Shown here piece by piece: positions 12,782 to 23,168 of a DNA stretch of 64,000 nt (position 1 is its first letter; each line of letters begins with the position of its first letter). The DNA lies in NCBI RefSeq assembly GCF_025961225.1, contig NZ_JAOQNG010000010.1, positions 1,664,501 through 1,728,500 of the forward strand, read 5' to 3'. A program made the translations under genes and the position numbers. The stretch is from Azospirillum canadense (GTDB taxonomy: Bacteria; Pseudomonadota; Alphaproteobacteria; Azospirillales; Azospirillaceae). The notes below the pieces were generated by a model. It worked only from the letters and a program-made list of their open reading frames with translations. It searched no databases and was not told the DNA's origin.

Positions 12782-13663
12782 ATGACCGCACCCCGTCTTT
12801 TCGTCTTCGGCCTGGGCTTCACCGCGCGCGTGTTCGCCGAGGCACTGAAGGCTGAAGGCTGGCGGGTCGCCGCCACCTGCCGCAGCGAGGACAAGCGCGC
12901 CACGCTGGAGGCCCAGGGCTTTGAAGCCTTCCTGTTCGACCGCGGCCGGCCGCTGGCCGACGCCAGGGCGGCGCTGGACGGCACAACCCATCTGCTGGTC
13001 AGCGTGCCGCCGGACGGAAAGGGCGATCCGGTGCTGGACCAGCACGCCATGGATCTGGCCGATGTCCGCACGCTCGACTGGGCCGGCTACCTGTCCACCA
13101 CCGGCGTCTATGGCGACACCAAGGGGGAGTGGGTCGGCGAGGCCGCCTGGCTGCGGCCAACCGGCGACCGGCAGAAGCGCCGCGTGGAGGCGGAGCGCGG
13201 CTGGCTGAACCTGTACCGGCAGTATGGCGTGCCGTTGCACGTCTTCCGGCTGGCCGGCATCTACGGGCCCGGCCGCAGCGCGCTGGACAACGTGCGCGAC
13301 GGCACCGCCAAGCGTGTGGACAAGCCCGGACAGGTCTTCAGCCGCATCCATGTGGAGGACATCGCCGGAACGCTGCGGGCGTCCATGGCGACGCCGACCC
13401 TGGGTGCTGTCTACAACGTGGCCGACGATCTGCCCTCCCCCTCGCACGAGGTGGTCGCCTACGCTTGCGACTTGCTGAACGTGGAGCCCCCGCCGCTCGT
13501 GCCCTTCGAGAAGGCCGAACTGTCGCCGATGGCCGCCAGCTTCTACGCGGATTGCCGGCGCGTGAAGAACGACCGCATCAAGCGGCAGCTTGGGGTGGAA
13601 TTGAAGTACCCCGATTACCGGGCCGGCCTGGACGCACAATTCGCCGCGGAAATGGCCCGTTGA
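12782..13663 (+). CDS. NAD(P)-binding protein, YeeZ-like extended SDR
   Basis: The 293-residue product has an N-terminal Rossmann fold with a variant nucleotide loop, FVFGLGFTARVFAEAL (G-x-G-x-x-A type). It also has LSTTGVYGDTKGEW, the place of the catalytic Ser/Thr and Tyr of extended short-chain dehydrogenases, and a FRLAGIYGPGRS motif as in NAD-dependent epimerases. It matches the YeeZ-type family often found near QueG, FzlA-like and UppP genes in alphaproteobacteria. The substrate is unknown. Confidence 0.75.
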   Translation: MTAPRLFVFGLGFTARVFAEALKAEGWRVAATCRSEDKRATLEAQGFEAFLFDRGRPLADARAALDGTTHLLVSVPPDGKGDPVLDQHAMDLADVRTLDWAGYLSTTGVYGDTKGEWVGEAAWLRPTGDRQKRRVEAERGWLNLYRQYGVPLHVFRLAGIYGPGRSALDNVRDGTAKRVDKPGQVFSRIHVEDIAGTLRASMATPTLGAVYNVADDLPSPSHEVVAYACDLLNVEPPPLVPFEKAELSPMAASFYADCRRVKNDRIKRQLGVELKYPDYRAGLDAQFAAEMAR

Positions 13664-13813
13664 GCCGCGTTCGAACCCTTTTTGGGACCCGAGTCGGCAC
13701 CGAATCCTTCTTTCGCGCGCGTGTCTTCCGCCGCCATTTCCGCGCCGAATCACGGATTTCCGGCCCCATCCCCGGCCGTTCACGAATTTCGTTCGGCAAA
13801 AGCGGTGTTGTGG

Positions 13814-13819
13814 TATGAT
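13814..13819 (+). promoter_or_regulatory. Putative extended -10 promoter of dnaN-recF
   Basis: TATGAT at 13814-13819 is preceded by TGG, giving an extended -10 (TGnTATGAT). No good -35 is seen. It lies about 95 bases before dnaN in a 249-base gap that contains no gene. Confidence 0.4.
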
Positions 13820-13912
13820 GCGCGCCCGTTCCGCGTCGTGCAATGCGGCCGGATCGGCACGGGAAATCCTGCGAATCGCGCATAAAAACGACCTGCCGAG
13901 ACGACGACCAGC

Positions 13913-15043
13913 ATGAACATCATCATCGAACGCGCCGCCCTTCTTCGGTCCCTGGGTCACGTGCAGAGTGTGGTGGAGCGCAGGAACACCATTCCGATTC
14001 TGTCCAACGTCCTGTTGAGGGCAAGCGACGGCGAACTGTCGCTGGCCGCCACCGACATGGACCTTGAAATCGTGGAGACGGTGCCGGCCAGCGTCGCCCG
14101 CCCGGGCGGCACCACGGCGCCTGCCCACACGCTCTACGACATTGTCCGCAAGCTGCCCGACGGCAGCCAGGTGGAACTGGACATCGGCGGCGACGGCACG
14201 ATCCTGACGCTGCGGGCCGGCCGGTCGCAGTTCAAGCTGTCCTGCCTGCCGATGGAGGATTTCCCGCAGCTGTCCGGCGGCGACCTGCCGCACCGCTTCG
14301 ACCTAACGGCGAGCGACCTGCGCGCGCTGGTGGACCGCACCCGCTTCGCCATCTCCACGGAAGAGACGCGCTATTACCTCAACGGCATCTACCTGCACGC
14401 CGCCAAGGCCAAGGCCGGCGGCGCGGAGTTGCCGGTGCTGCGCGCCGTGGCGACCGACGGGCATCGTCTGGCCCGCGTTGAGATGCCGCTTCCGGACGGC
14501 GCGTCGGGAATCCCCGGCGTGATCGTGCCGCGCAAGACGGTGAACGAGATTCGCAAGCTGATCGACGAGGCCGCCGACCGCATCGAGTTGTCGCTGTCCG
14601 ACAACAAGATCCGCTTCGCCTTCGATTCGGTTGTCGTGACGTCGAAGCTGATCGACGGCACCTTCCCGGATTACGAGCGGGTCATCCCGGTCGGCAACGA
14701 CAAGACCATGGAGGTGGACGCCAAGCTGTTCGCCGCCGCCGTGGACCGCGTCGCCACCATCTCTACCGAGAAGAGCCGGGCCGTGAAGCTGTCGCTGACC
14801 CGCGGCACGCTGACCCTGTCGGCCACCAGCCCCGAGGCCGGCAGCGCCACGGAAGAGCTCGAGGTCAATTACCAGGAAGGCCCCCTGGAAATCGGCTTCA
14901 ACTCTCGCTATCTCCTTGATATCACGCAGCAGATCGAGGGCGAAGGCGCCCGCTTCTCGCTGGCGGACGCGGCCTCCCCGACCATCATCCGCGACGTTGC
15001 GGACGGGACCGCGTTGTACGTGTTGATGCCGATGCGTGTGTGA
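13913..15043 (+). CDS. dnaN: DNA polymerase III beta subunit (sliding clamp)
   Basis: DnaN forms the ring-shaped homodimer that tethers DNA polymerase III and many repair proteins to DNA. The 376 residues form three repeated clamp domains. Family landmarks include the N-terminal RNTIPILSNVLL, the middle ATDGHRLA motif, and the C-terminal YVLMPMRV, which contributes to the partner-binding pocket. It overlaps recF by four bases (GTGA), which suggests translational coupling. No dnaA is adjacent, as in many alphaproteobacteria. Confidence 0.97.
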   Translation: MNIIIERAALLRSLGHVQSVVERRNTIPILSNVLLRASDGELSLAATDMDLEIVETVPASVARPGGTTAPAHTLYDIVRKLPDGSQVELDIGGDGTILTLRAGRSQFKLSCLPMEDFPQLSGGDLPHRFDLTASDLRALVDRTRFAISTEETRYYLNGIYLHAAKAKAGGAELPVLRAVATDGHRLARVEMPLPDGASGIPGVIVPRKTVNEIRKLIDEAADRIELSLSDNKIRFAFDSVVVTSKLIDGTFPDYERVIPVGNDKTMEVDAKLFAAAVDRVATISTEKSRAVKLSLTRGTLTLSATSPEAGSATEELEVNYQEGPLEIGFNSRYLLDITQQIEGEGARFSLADAASPTIIRDVADGTALYVLMPMRV

Positions 15044-16353
15044 TCGGTCCTGTGGACGGCGTCCAGGGGCCTGACGGCCCCCATCGGACGGCCCCAGCTT
15101 GGGCCGTGGAGGCGTTGCCGCCACGGTTCGGAACGGACACTTTGCTCGAAGCCAGACAGCCCCACGCTCCCTCGGCCGCCCAAGCTGGCCGCCCCGATCT
15201 CTTGGGACCGGCGGCGCTGGCGGTGACGCGCCTGACGCTGACCCGTTTCCGCGGCTACGACGGCGCGCGCCTGGAGCCCGACCACCGTCCGGTGGTCCTG
15301 ACCGGCCCGAACGGCGCCGGCAAAACCAACCTTCTGGAAGCCGTCAGCTTTCTTGCCCCCGGCCGCGGCCTGCGCGGGGCGAAGCTGGCGGAGGTGGAAC
15401 GGATCGGTTCGCCGACCGGGGCCGGCTGGGCTGTGGCCGCCGTCCTGGACACGCCCATGGGCCCGGTGGAGATCGGCACGGGACGCGAGGCCGGAGCCCA
15501 CGGATCGGGGAGCGGCGACCGGGACCGCCGCGTCGTCCGCATCGACGGCCATCCGGCCAAGGGCCAGACCGTGCTGGCGGAACACGTCGCCGTCGTCTGG
15601 CTGACCCCGCAGATGGACCGCCTGTTCCTGGAGGGATCGAGCGGGCGCCGTCGCTTCCTCGACCGGCTGGTCTTCGGATTCGATCCCGCCCACGCCGGCC
15701 GCCTCAGCCGTTACGAGCACGCGCTGCGCGAACGCGCGCGCCTTCTCCGCGATGGCCGGGTCGACGATGGCTGGCTGACCGGGCTGGAGGACCAGATGGC
15801 GACCACCGGCATGGCCGTGGCCGCCGCCCGGCGTGACGTGGTGCAGCGGCTGCGCGCCGCCTGCGGCCGCGCCGTCGGCCCCTTCCCCGGCGCCGATCTG
15901 GCTGTGCAAGGCACCGTGGAACGCTGGCTGGACGAGGGGCCGGCGCTGGCCGCCGAAGACGCCCTGCGCCAGTCCCTGCGCGACAGCCGCCGGCTCGATT
16001 CGGACACCGGCGGGGCGGCGGTCGGCCCGCACAAGAGCGACCTGTCGGTGCGCCACGCCCAGAAGGACATGCCGGCGGCCCTATGCTCCACGGGGGAGCA
16101 GAAGGCCCTGCTGATCGCGATCATGCTGGCCAACGCGCGCCTGCTGGCCGCGGAGCGTGGGGCCGCCCCGCTTCTGCTGCTGGACGAGGTCGCCGCCCAC
16201 CTGGATCCGCACCGGCGCGAGGCGCTGTTCGACGAGATCCTGGCGCTGGGAGCCCAGGCCTGGATGACCGGAACGGACGACAACGTCTTCGCCCCGCTGG
16301 GGTCGGCCGCGAAACGCTTTCACATCGAGGACGCGACCGTGACCCCGGCCTAG
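15040..16353 (+). CDS. recF: DNA replication and repair protein RecF
   Basis: RecF is an SMC-like ATPase that helps load RecA at gapped DNA. Walker A is GPNGAGKTN near residue 90; the ABC-type signature region is CSTGEQKALL near 350, and Walker B is LLLLDEVAAHLD near 380. The GTG at 15040 overlaps the dnaN stop and gives 437 residues, about 60 more at the N-terminus than usual. Later GTG or TTG codons (for example just before VTRLTLTRFRGY, near 15223) would give the normal N-terminus. The real start is undecided. Confidence 0.93.
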   Translation: MIGPVDGVQGPDGPHRTAPAWAVEALPPRFGTDTLLEARQPHAPSAAQAGRPDLLGPAALAVTRLTLTRFRGYDGARLEPDHRPVVLTGPNGAGKTNLLEAVSFLAPGRGLRGAKLAEVERIGSPTGAGWAVAAVLDTPMGPVEIGTGREAGAHGSGSGDRDRRVVRIDGHPAKGQTVLAEHVAVVWLTPQMDRLFLEGSSGRRRFLDRLVFGFDPAHAGRLSRYEHALRERARLLRDGRVDDGWLTGLEDQMATTGMAVAAARRDVVQRLRAACGRAVGPFPGADLAVQGTVERWLDEGPALAAEDALRQSLRDSRRLDSDTGGAAVGPHKSDLSVRHAQKDMPAALCSTGEQKALLIAIMLANARLLAAERGAAPLLLLDEVAAHLDPHRREALFDEILALGAQAWMTGTDDNVFAPLGSAAKRFHIEDATVTPA

Positions 16354-16447
16354 CCCCGCCTCCCTCAAACCCGCTGGGGACCGCGAAAAATCTCGAAAAT
16401 TCGCATACCGCAGCACGGTAATCCGCCGAAACCGCAACGCAGTCTGT

Positions 16448-16453
16448 TATAGT
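16448..16453 (+). promoter_or_regulatory. Putative -10 element for a leaderless gyrB transcript
   Basis: TATAGT ends 6 bases before the gyrB ATG, where transcription would normally begin. No Shine-Dalgarno sequence is visible between it and the start codon. Confidence 0.4.
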
Positions 16454-16459
16454 CGAATC

Positions 16460-18943
<2,484 letters not shown>

Positions 18944-18986
18944 ATGTGGTTGTGTTGGTCGTTAAAGCAAAGTTTGAGAAACCGAA

Positions 18987-19020
18987 CTCAATGATTGAGA
19001 AGTTTCACTCAATGATTGAG
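18987..19020. repeat. Two identical 13-bp palindromes 21 bp apart
   Basis: CTCAATGATTGAG occurs at 18987-18999 and again at 19008-19020. Each copy is a perfect palindrome around a central G, and the centres are 21 bp apart, two turns of B-DNA. They lie between the gyrB stop and its terminator. Confidence 0.7.
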
Positions 19021-19074
19021 AAACGCCAAGCCTGACCGAAGCGGAGCGCGCTGCCGGGACGGACAGCAGATTGA

Positions 19075-19103
19075 GGGCGGATCCCACCGGGTCCGCCCTT
19101 TTT
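19075..19103 (+). terminator. Rho-independent terminator downstream of gyrB
   Basis: GGGCGGA (19075-19081) pairs with TCCGCCC (19092-19098), extended by CCC/GGG around a bulge, and is followed by TTTTT to 19103. Confidence 0.8.
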
Positions 19104-19104
19104 C

Positions 19105-19518
19105 ACGACTCCCCCCTTGCTACGCGGAGGGCTGCACTTCGGCTTCCGTCCCCTCAGTCCTTGGGACGCTTGCGCCGCGGGGGCTCGGCGTCTCCCTCAA
19201 TGATCAAGCCGGCCAGCATGACGGACGGAGGATGCCTTCCACCCCATCCTTCCTTCCAATCCACGCACCTGACCCAAAAGAACGGCATCCAGAACGTGAA
19301 TCGCCGTTCCAGCAAACGCGCCCTCCATGAAGCCGAGTTCGCGAACGAGCCGACGCGACGACGAGCGGATATGGTCGATTGCGGAAGAAGCGTCCGTCAT
19401 TTCGAAACCCATACAGCTGCGCAACCCACCCAGGTGCGGGGCGCCCTTGCCGTTCGAGGCGGAGGCTCTCCGCCGGCGCAGGCGTGTCCGCGCTCCGCCC
19501 GGCGTCATCGGCCGGCGG
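19105..19518. other. Degenerate gap without an intact gene
   Basis: No complete gene is supported in these 414 bases. Short frames on both strands have no consistent start or ribosome site. A possible regulator remnant lies at 19270-19400 on the minus strand. Confidence 0.5.
19270..19400 (-). pseudogene. Possible N-terminal remnant of a MarR-type regulator
   Basis: From an ATG at 19400 the minus strand reads SSAIDHIRSSSRRLVREL and then GFMEGAFAGT. This resembles the start of MarR-type regulators, including those fused to GNAT domains (IRxASRRLVRELGFM). The similarity then stops and no helix-turn-helix follows, so it would be a truncated fragment. The call rests on one short stretch. Confidence 0.3.
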
Positions 19519-20052
19519 CTACCGGATCAAGGCGATCGCCTCACGGAAGCGCGGGTGCTCGGCGGTTTGTAGCCACTCGAAGATCACCATCTCGGTCGTG
19601 ACGATTTCCGCGCCGTGGCGCTGCAGGCGTCGCACCGCAGTCTCTTTGTTCTCCGGATGGCGCGACCCGATGGCGTCGCGCACAACATAGGTCTTCCGGG
19701 AGGCAGCGAGCAGGCCGAGCACCGTCTGCTGGACGCAGACGTGCGCCTCGCACCCGACGACGACGATGTGCCCGTCGGCGGGAACCCGGTCGAGAAACCC
19801 GTCTTCCCGGCAGGCGTCGAAGTACTGTTTGTGGAACAGGTGCCCCTGCTCGACGGCAAGGTCTGCAACGGTCGATCCGAGCCCCCTGGCGTTCTGTTCG
19901 GTGAACAGGCGCGGGACACCGAACAGCTCCGCCGCCTTGATCAGCCGGCTTGTGTTCCGGATCGCGATCTCGCCGTCGTGGATCACCGGCATGAGCCGCG
20001 ATTGGAAATCGACGACGAGAAGAAGCGATCGCCTGGGGTCGATGGTCAGCAT
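19519..20052 (-). CDS. Isochorismatase-fold cysteine hydrolase (YcaC-like)
   Basis: The 177-residue product carries the cysteine hydrolase triad: Asp15 in LLVVDFQ, Lys75 in LFHKQYFDA, and Cys106 in GCEAHVCVQQT. Length and motifs fit the YcaC-like branch, whose substrates are mostly unknown. The start lies 4 bases after the stop of the TetR gene, so both are probably one transcript. A second, distinct isochorismatase-fold enzyme in this window (22500-23168) belongs to the pyridine pathway. This one is not obviously part of it. Confidence 0.85.
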   Translation of the reverse strand: MLTIDPRRSLLLVVDFQSRLMPVIHDGEIAIRNTSRLIKAAELFGVPRLFTEQNARGLGSTVADLAVEQGHLFHKQYFDACREDGFLDRVPADGHIVVVGCEAHVCVQQTVLGLLAASRKTYVVRDAIGSRHPENKETAVRRLQRHGAEIVTTEMVIFEWLQTAEHPRFREAIALIR

Positions 20053-20056
20053 AACG

Positions 20057-20680
20057 TCACTCCTGAACGAGTTGGGCGATCCGCTCGTCGACGTAGGCCT
20101 CCATCAGGTCCGGCGCCGAGGCGCCGAACATGCGGATGCGACCGGTATGGAGCAGCAGAAGAAGCCCCGCGGCGTGGGCGAAGCAGTCGACCATCAGCAG
20201 GTTGGCCCGTTCCTGCGGTGCGCCGAGCGCGATGGCGGCTTCGGCGATGGGGCGGAGGGCGGCTTCGAGCGCGGCGTTCAGTCTCACGTCGCGATCGTGT
20301 CCGAGGCCGGCGGGCTTCATGCCGCCGCGGAACAGATAGAAACCCAGATCGAGATCGCGCGGGTTCGCTGCATAAAATTGAAAGAACGACAGCGCCGCGG
20401 CCTTCAGCTTCTGCTGTGGGGTCTTCGTCCGCGAGACCGCCTGATCGACGGCAGAGCCGAGAGACTCAAGGGATGCGTGCAGCACCTCGGCGTACATCGC
20501 TTCCTTCGACTCGAAGTGAAAGTAGAGCGCGGCCGGTGTGTACCCGGCTCGCACCGCGATCGCCCTGAGGCTCGCTCCGTCGAGCCCCTCTTCCGCGAAG
20601 ATCTGCCGCGCGGCATCGAGGATCAGCTCGCGCTTGTGCTCGCTGACGGCCTCACGCCGGCTCTGCCGCTTCCCAACCAT
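20057..20680 (-). CDS. TetR-family transcriptional regulator
   Basis: The 207-residue product has the N-terminal TetR helix-turn-helix: ILDAARQIFAEEGLDG, then SLRAIAVRAGYTPAALYFHF (about residues 20-65). A divergent all-helical ligand domain follows. It is transcribed away from the HpaB-like gene at 20769, and two matching dyads lie in the 88-base gap, so it probably represses that gene and itself. The effector is unknown. Confidence 0.9.
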   Translation of the reverse strand: MVGKRQSRREAVSEHKRELILDAARQIFAEEGLDGASLRAIAVRAGYTPAALYFHFESKEAMYAEVLHASLESLGSAVDQAVSRTKTPQQKLKAAALSFFQFYAANPRDLDLGFYLFRGGMKPAGLGHDRDVRLNAALEAALRPIAEAAIALGAPQERANLLMVDCFAHAAGLLLLLHTGRIRMFGASAPDLMEAYVDERIAQLVQE

Positions 20681-20709
20681 CGCGCCCCCGAGATCGCTCT
20701 TGCAAAAAT

Positions 20710-20742
20710 TCTAACACTGTTCGACACTCTAACACCGTTCGA
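20710..20742. promoter_or_regulatory. Paired TetR-type operators
   Basis: TCTAACACTGTTCGA (20710-20724) and TCTAACACCGTTCGA (20728-20742) differ at one base and repeat with an 18-bp step. Each holds an AACAnnGTT-type dyad. They sit between the divergent TetR and HpaB-like genes. Confidence 0.6.
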
Positions 20743-20768
20743 AAAATTGAACGACACGGAGGATCGCG

Positions 20769-22322
20769 ATGTTGATGTCAGCCGCCGAGTACCGGGAATC
20801 GTTGCGGGCCTACAAACCGCGTGTCTTCGTGAACGGGCAGACCGTGGAGAGTGTCGCCGATGAACCGCTGCTCGCGCCCGGCATCGCCGGCGTCGGGGTT
20901 ACCTATGATTTCGCGCTGCGTAAGGAGCATGCGCCGATCATGACGGCGCGGCAGTGCACGTCAGGCAAGACGGTCAACCGGATGCTGCACATCAACGAGA
21001 CATCGCAGGACCTGCTCTACAAGCTCGAAGCCGTGCGCCTGGTGTGCAAGACGTCCGGCTGCGCCCAGCGCTACCTCACGCACGACGCGCTCAACGGCCT
21101 CTACCAGTCGACGAAGCTGACGGACGACCGTCACGGCACGGACTACAGCCAACGCTTCCTTGCCTATCTCCACGACGTCCAGGACCGGGATCTGACGCTC
21201 GGTGTCGCGATGACCGACGCCAAGGGTGACCGGTCGAGGCGGCCGGGGCAGCAGGTCAATCCGGACACCTACGTTCATATCAAGGAACGGCGCAAGGACG
21301 GCATCGTCATCCGTGGCACGAAAGCCATCGTGACGGGTGCGCCCTACATGCACGAATTCCTCGTCATGCCGTGCCGAACCCATGTTCCGGAAGACAGGGA
21401 CTTTGCCGTCGCCTGCGCCGTGCCTTGCGACGCGCCCGGCGTTACGATCATCGCGCGTCCGGCGGGACGTCCGGGCGAGGCCTCGGCCAAGTTCTCCGCC
21501 AAATACGGCCAATCCGTCGCCGTTGTGGTGTTCGATGACGTCTTCGTCCCGCATGACCGCGTGTTTCTGGCCGGTGAGACCGAGGAAGGCGGCTTCCTGA
21601 CGACCTCTTACGCGACACACCATCGGCACTCCTGCATCGGGGCGCGCGCGGGCTTCGGCGATCTCCTGATCGGGGCAGGGGCGTTGATGATCGAGGCCAA
21701 CGGCCTTGATCCCAACCGCCACGCCCACATCCGTGAGGCGATGGTCGAACTCATCACCATCACCGAAAGCTTTTACGCCTGCGGTGTCGCCTCCTCCGTC
21801 TACTGCACGAAGGACCCCGCCGGGTCGGTGATGCCCGATGCGGTGTTCTCCAACATCGGCAAGCTTCTCCTCGCCACCAAGATCTACGACATGCACCGCG
21901 TCGCGCACTACGTCTCGGGCGGCCTGATCGTGGCGCTGCCGGGCCCCGACGAGGATCACAACCCCGAGACCAAGGCGTCGATTGCCGCGGTGATGGGCGG
22001 ACGCCCCGACGTCCCCGCCGAGCAGCGCGCGGAGGTGGCGCGCTTCATCGAGGACCTGACGGTCTCGCATGAGGCGGGCTGGTATTCGGTGATCTCGCTC
22101 CACGGCGGTGGCTCGCCGGAAGCGATGAAGCGCGAAATCTGGCGCAACTATCCCGTCATGGAAAAGGTGGAACTGGTGGAGAGCCTCCTCGACCGCGGCG
22201 TCCTGGACGACGGCCGCCGCGTGTCGAAACAGCCTGGCCGCTGCTGCGCCACCGGCTGTGAGGTGCCGGAACCGCCGCAGCGTTCCGAGACTGTGCTTCT
22301 TGACGAAGCAGCCGACGAGTAA
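20769..22322 (+). CDS. HpaB / 4-hydroxybutyryl-CoA dehydratase-like flavoprotein
   Basis: This 517-residue protein belongs to the 4-hydroxyphenylacetate 3-hydroxylase (HpaB) superfamily. It looks closest to the 4-hydroxybutyryl-CoA dehydratase (AbfD) branch, for example in GVAMTDAKGDRS, VVVFDDVFVPHDRVFL and the C-terminal SLHGGGSPEAMKR. By memory alignment, AbfD binds a 4Fe-4S cluster through Cys99, Cys103, His292 and Cys299. Here the equivalents appear to be Cys98, Tyr102, His285 and Ala292, so at least two ligands are missing. It may therefore be an FAD-dependent hydroxylase or a cluster-free relative. GGAGG precedes ATG 20769 by 6 bases. The reaction is unknown. Confidence 0.8.
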   Translation: MLMSAAEYRESLRAYKPRVFVNGQTVESVADEPLLAPGIAGVGVTYDFALRKEHAPIMTARQCTSGKTVNRMLHINETSQDLLYKLEAVRLVCKTSGCAQRYLTHDALNGLYQSTKLTDDRHGTDYSQRFLAYLHDVQDRDLTLGVAMTDAKGDRSRRPGQQVNPDTYVHIKERRKDGIVIRGTKAIVTGAPYMHEFLVMPCRTHVPEDRDFAVACAVPCDAPGVTIIARPAGRPGEASAKFSAKYGQSVAVVVFDDVFVPHDRVFLAGETEEGGFLTTSYATHHRHSCIGARAGFGDLLIGAGALMIEANGLDPNRHAHIREAMVELITITESFYACGVASSVYCTKDPAGSVMPDAVFSNIGKLLLATKIYDMHRVAHYVSGGLIVALPGPDEDHNPETKASIAAVMGGRPDVPAEQRAEVARFIEDLTVSHEAGWYSVISLHGGGSPEAMKREIWRNYPVMEKVELVESLLDRGVLDDGRRVSKQPGRCCATGCEVPEPPQRSETVLLDEAADE

Positions 22323-22499
22323 GCATCCACCTCCATCGTCCGCTTTTAAGCGACTGCGGCGCCAGTCCAGCCAACGATTGCGCCGCCCGATCATCCCGGT
22401 TACGGCATCATCCAGCGGCCACGCTGTGACAATGCCGGTCCGGCAGGCCGGCAAGATGGCACGAAACCCGCCGGACCCGGCCTTTGCCGTGACCGTCTT

Positions 22500-23168
22500 T
22501 TAAGACCGGATTGGCTGCGCGCCCACACCATCGCCAAGCGATTCGAATAGGGCCGACGACGTCAGTACATCGGCGCACTTCTGGTCCATGTCGAACAGGT
22601 TGGCGTCGTGTGGCGGAAGCGCGCGGTCACCGACGCAGTCGGAGAGCACAACGGGACGGAAGCCGAAGGACATGGCGTCGACCACGGACGCGCGCACGCA
22701 CCCGCTGGTGGTCGTCCCCGCCACGACGAGCGTCGAGACACCGCGCTGGGTGAGCCACGGTGCCAACCCCGTGCCGAAGAAGGCCGAGGGAACCGTCTTG
22801 CGGACGACCAGTTCCCCCTCCCGCGGCGCGAGTTGCGGGACGATGGCGCTGAGGGGCGAATGCTCGGTCAGCTTCAGCAGGCTCGGCACCTTCAGGCTGA
22901 AGACGTTGGCGTCGCCGGCGTCGTCGGCGAAGACGATCCGGCTGTGCGCGATCGGCCACCGGCGCGCCCGCGCCTGCGCGAGCAGATGGGTGGTGGCCTG
23001 GATGGCCTCGGCGATGTTCCCGCCGCCGAAGGACCCCGGATCGGCGAAGCCGTTCACGAAATCGACGATGAGCAGGCCCAGCGATCCGGACAGGCCAAGG
23101 CGCGTGCCGAAGCCCTGGCGCCGGTAGACCGCCTCGTCGTCCTCGCGGGGCAAAGTCGGTTCGGTCAT
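22500..23168 (-). CDS. nicF: Maleamate amidohydrolase (NicF-like)
   Basis: NicF hydrolyses maleamate to maleate and ammonia in the 2,5-dihydroxypyridine lower pathway. The 222 residues carry the isochorismatase-fold triad Asp36 (LLIVDFVNGF), Lys124 (VVRKTVPSAFFGT) and Cys157 (GTTTSGCVRAS), the pattern of N-carbamoylsarcosine amidase and maleamate amidase. It is the last gene of the leftward operon; its ATG overlaps the NicX stop as ATGA. The family alone would not fix the substrate; the neighbours NicX, NicD and NicE do. Confidence 0.88.
   Translation of the reverse strand: MTEPTLPREDDEAVYRRQGFGTRLGLSGSLGLLIVDFVNGFADPGSFGGGNIAEAIQATTHLLAQARARRWPIAHSRIVFADDAGDANVFSLKVPSLLKLTEHSPLSAIVPQLAPREGELVVRKTVPSAFFGTGLAPWLTQRGVSTLVVAGTTTSGCVRASVVDAMSFGFRPVVLSDCVGDRALPPHDANLFDMDQKCADVLTSSALFESLGDGVGAQPIRS

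Noticed and set aside
19105..19518. Several short open frames of 80-170 codons
   Set aside because: Biased composition and no ribosome sites; only a weak MarR-like stretch was kept as a possible remnant.
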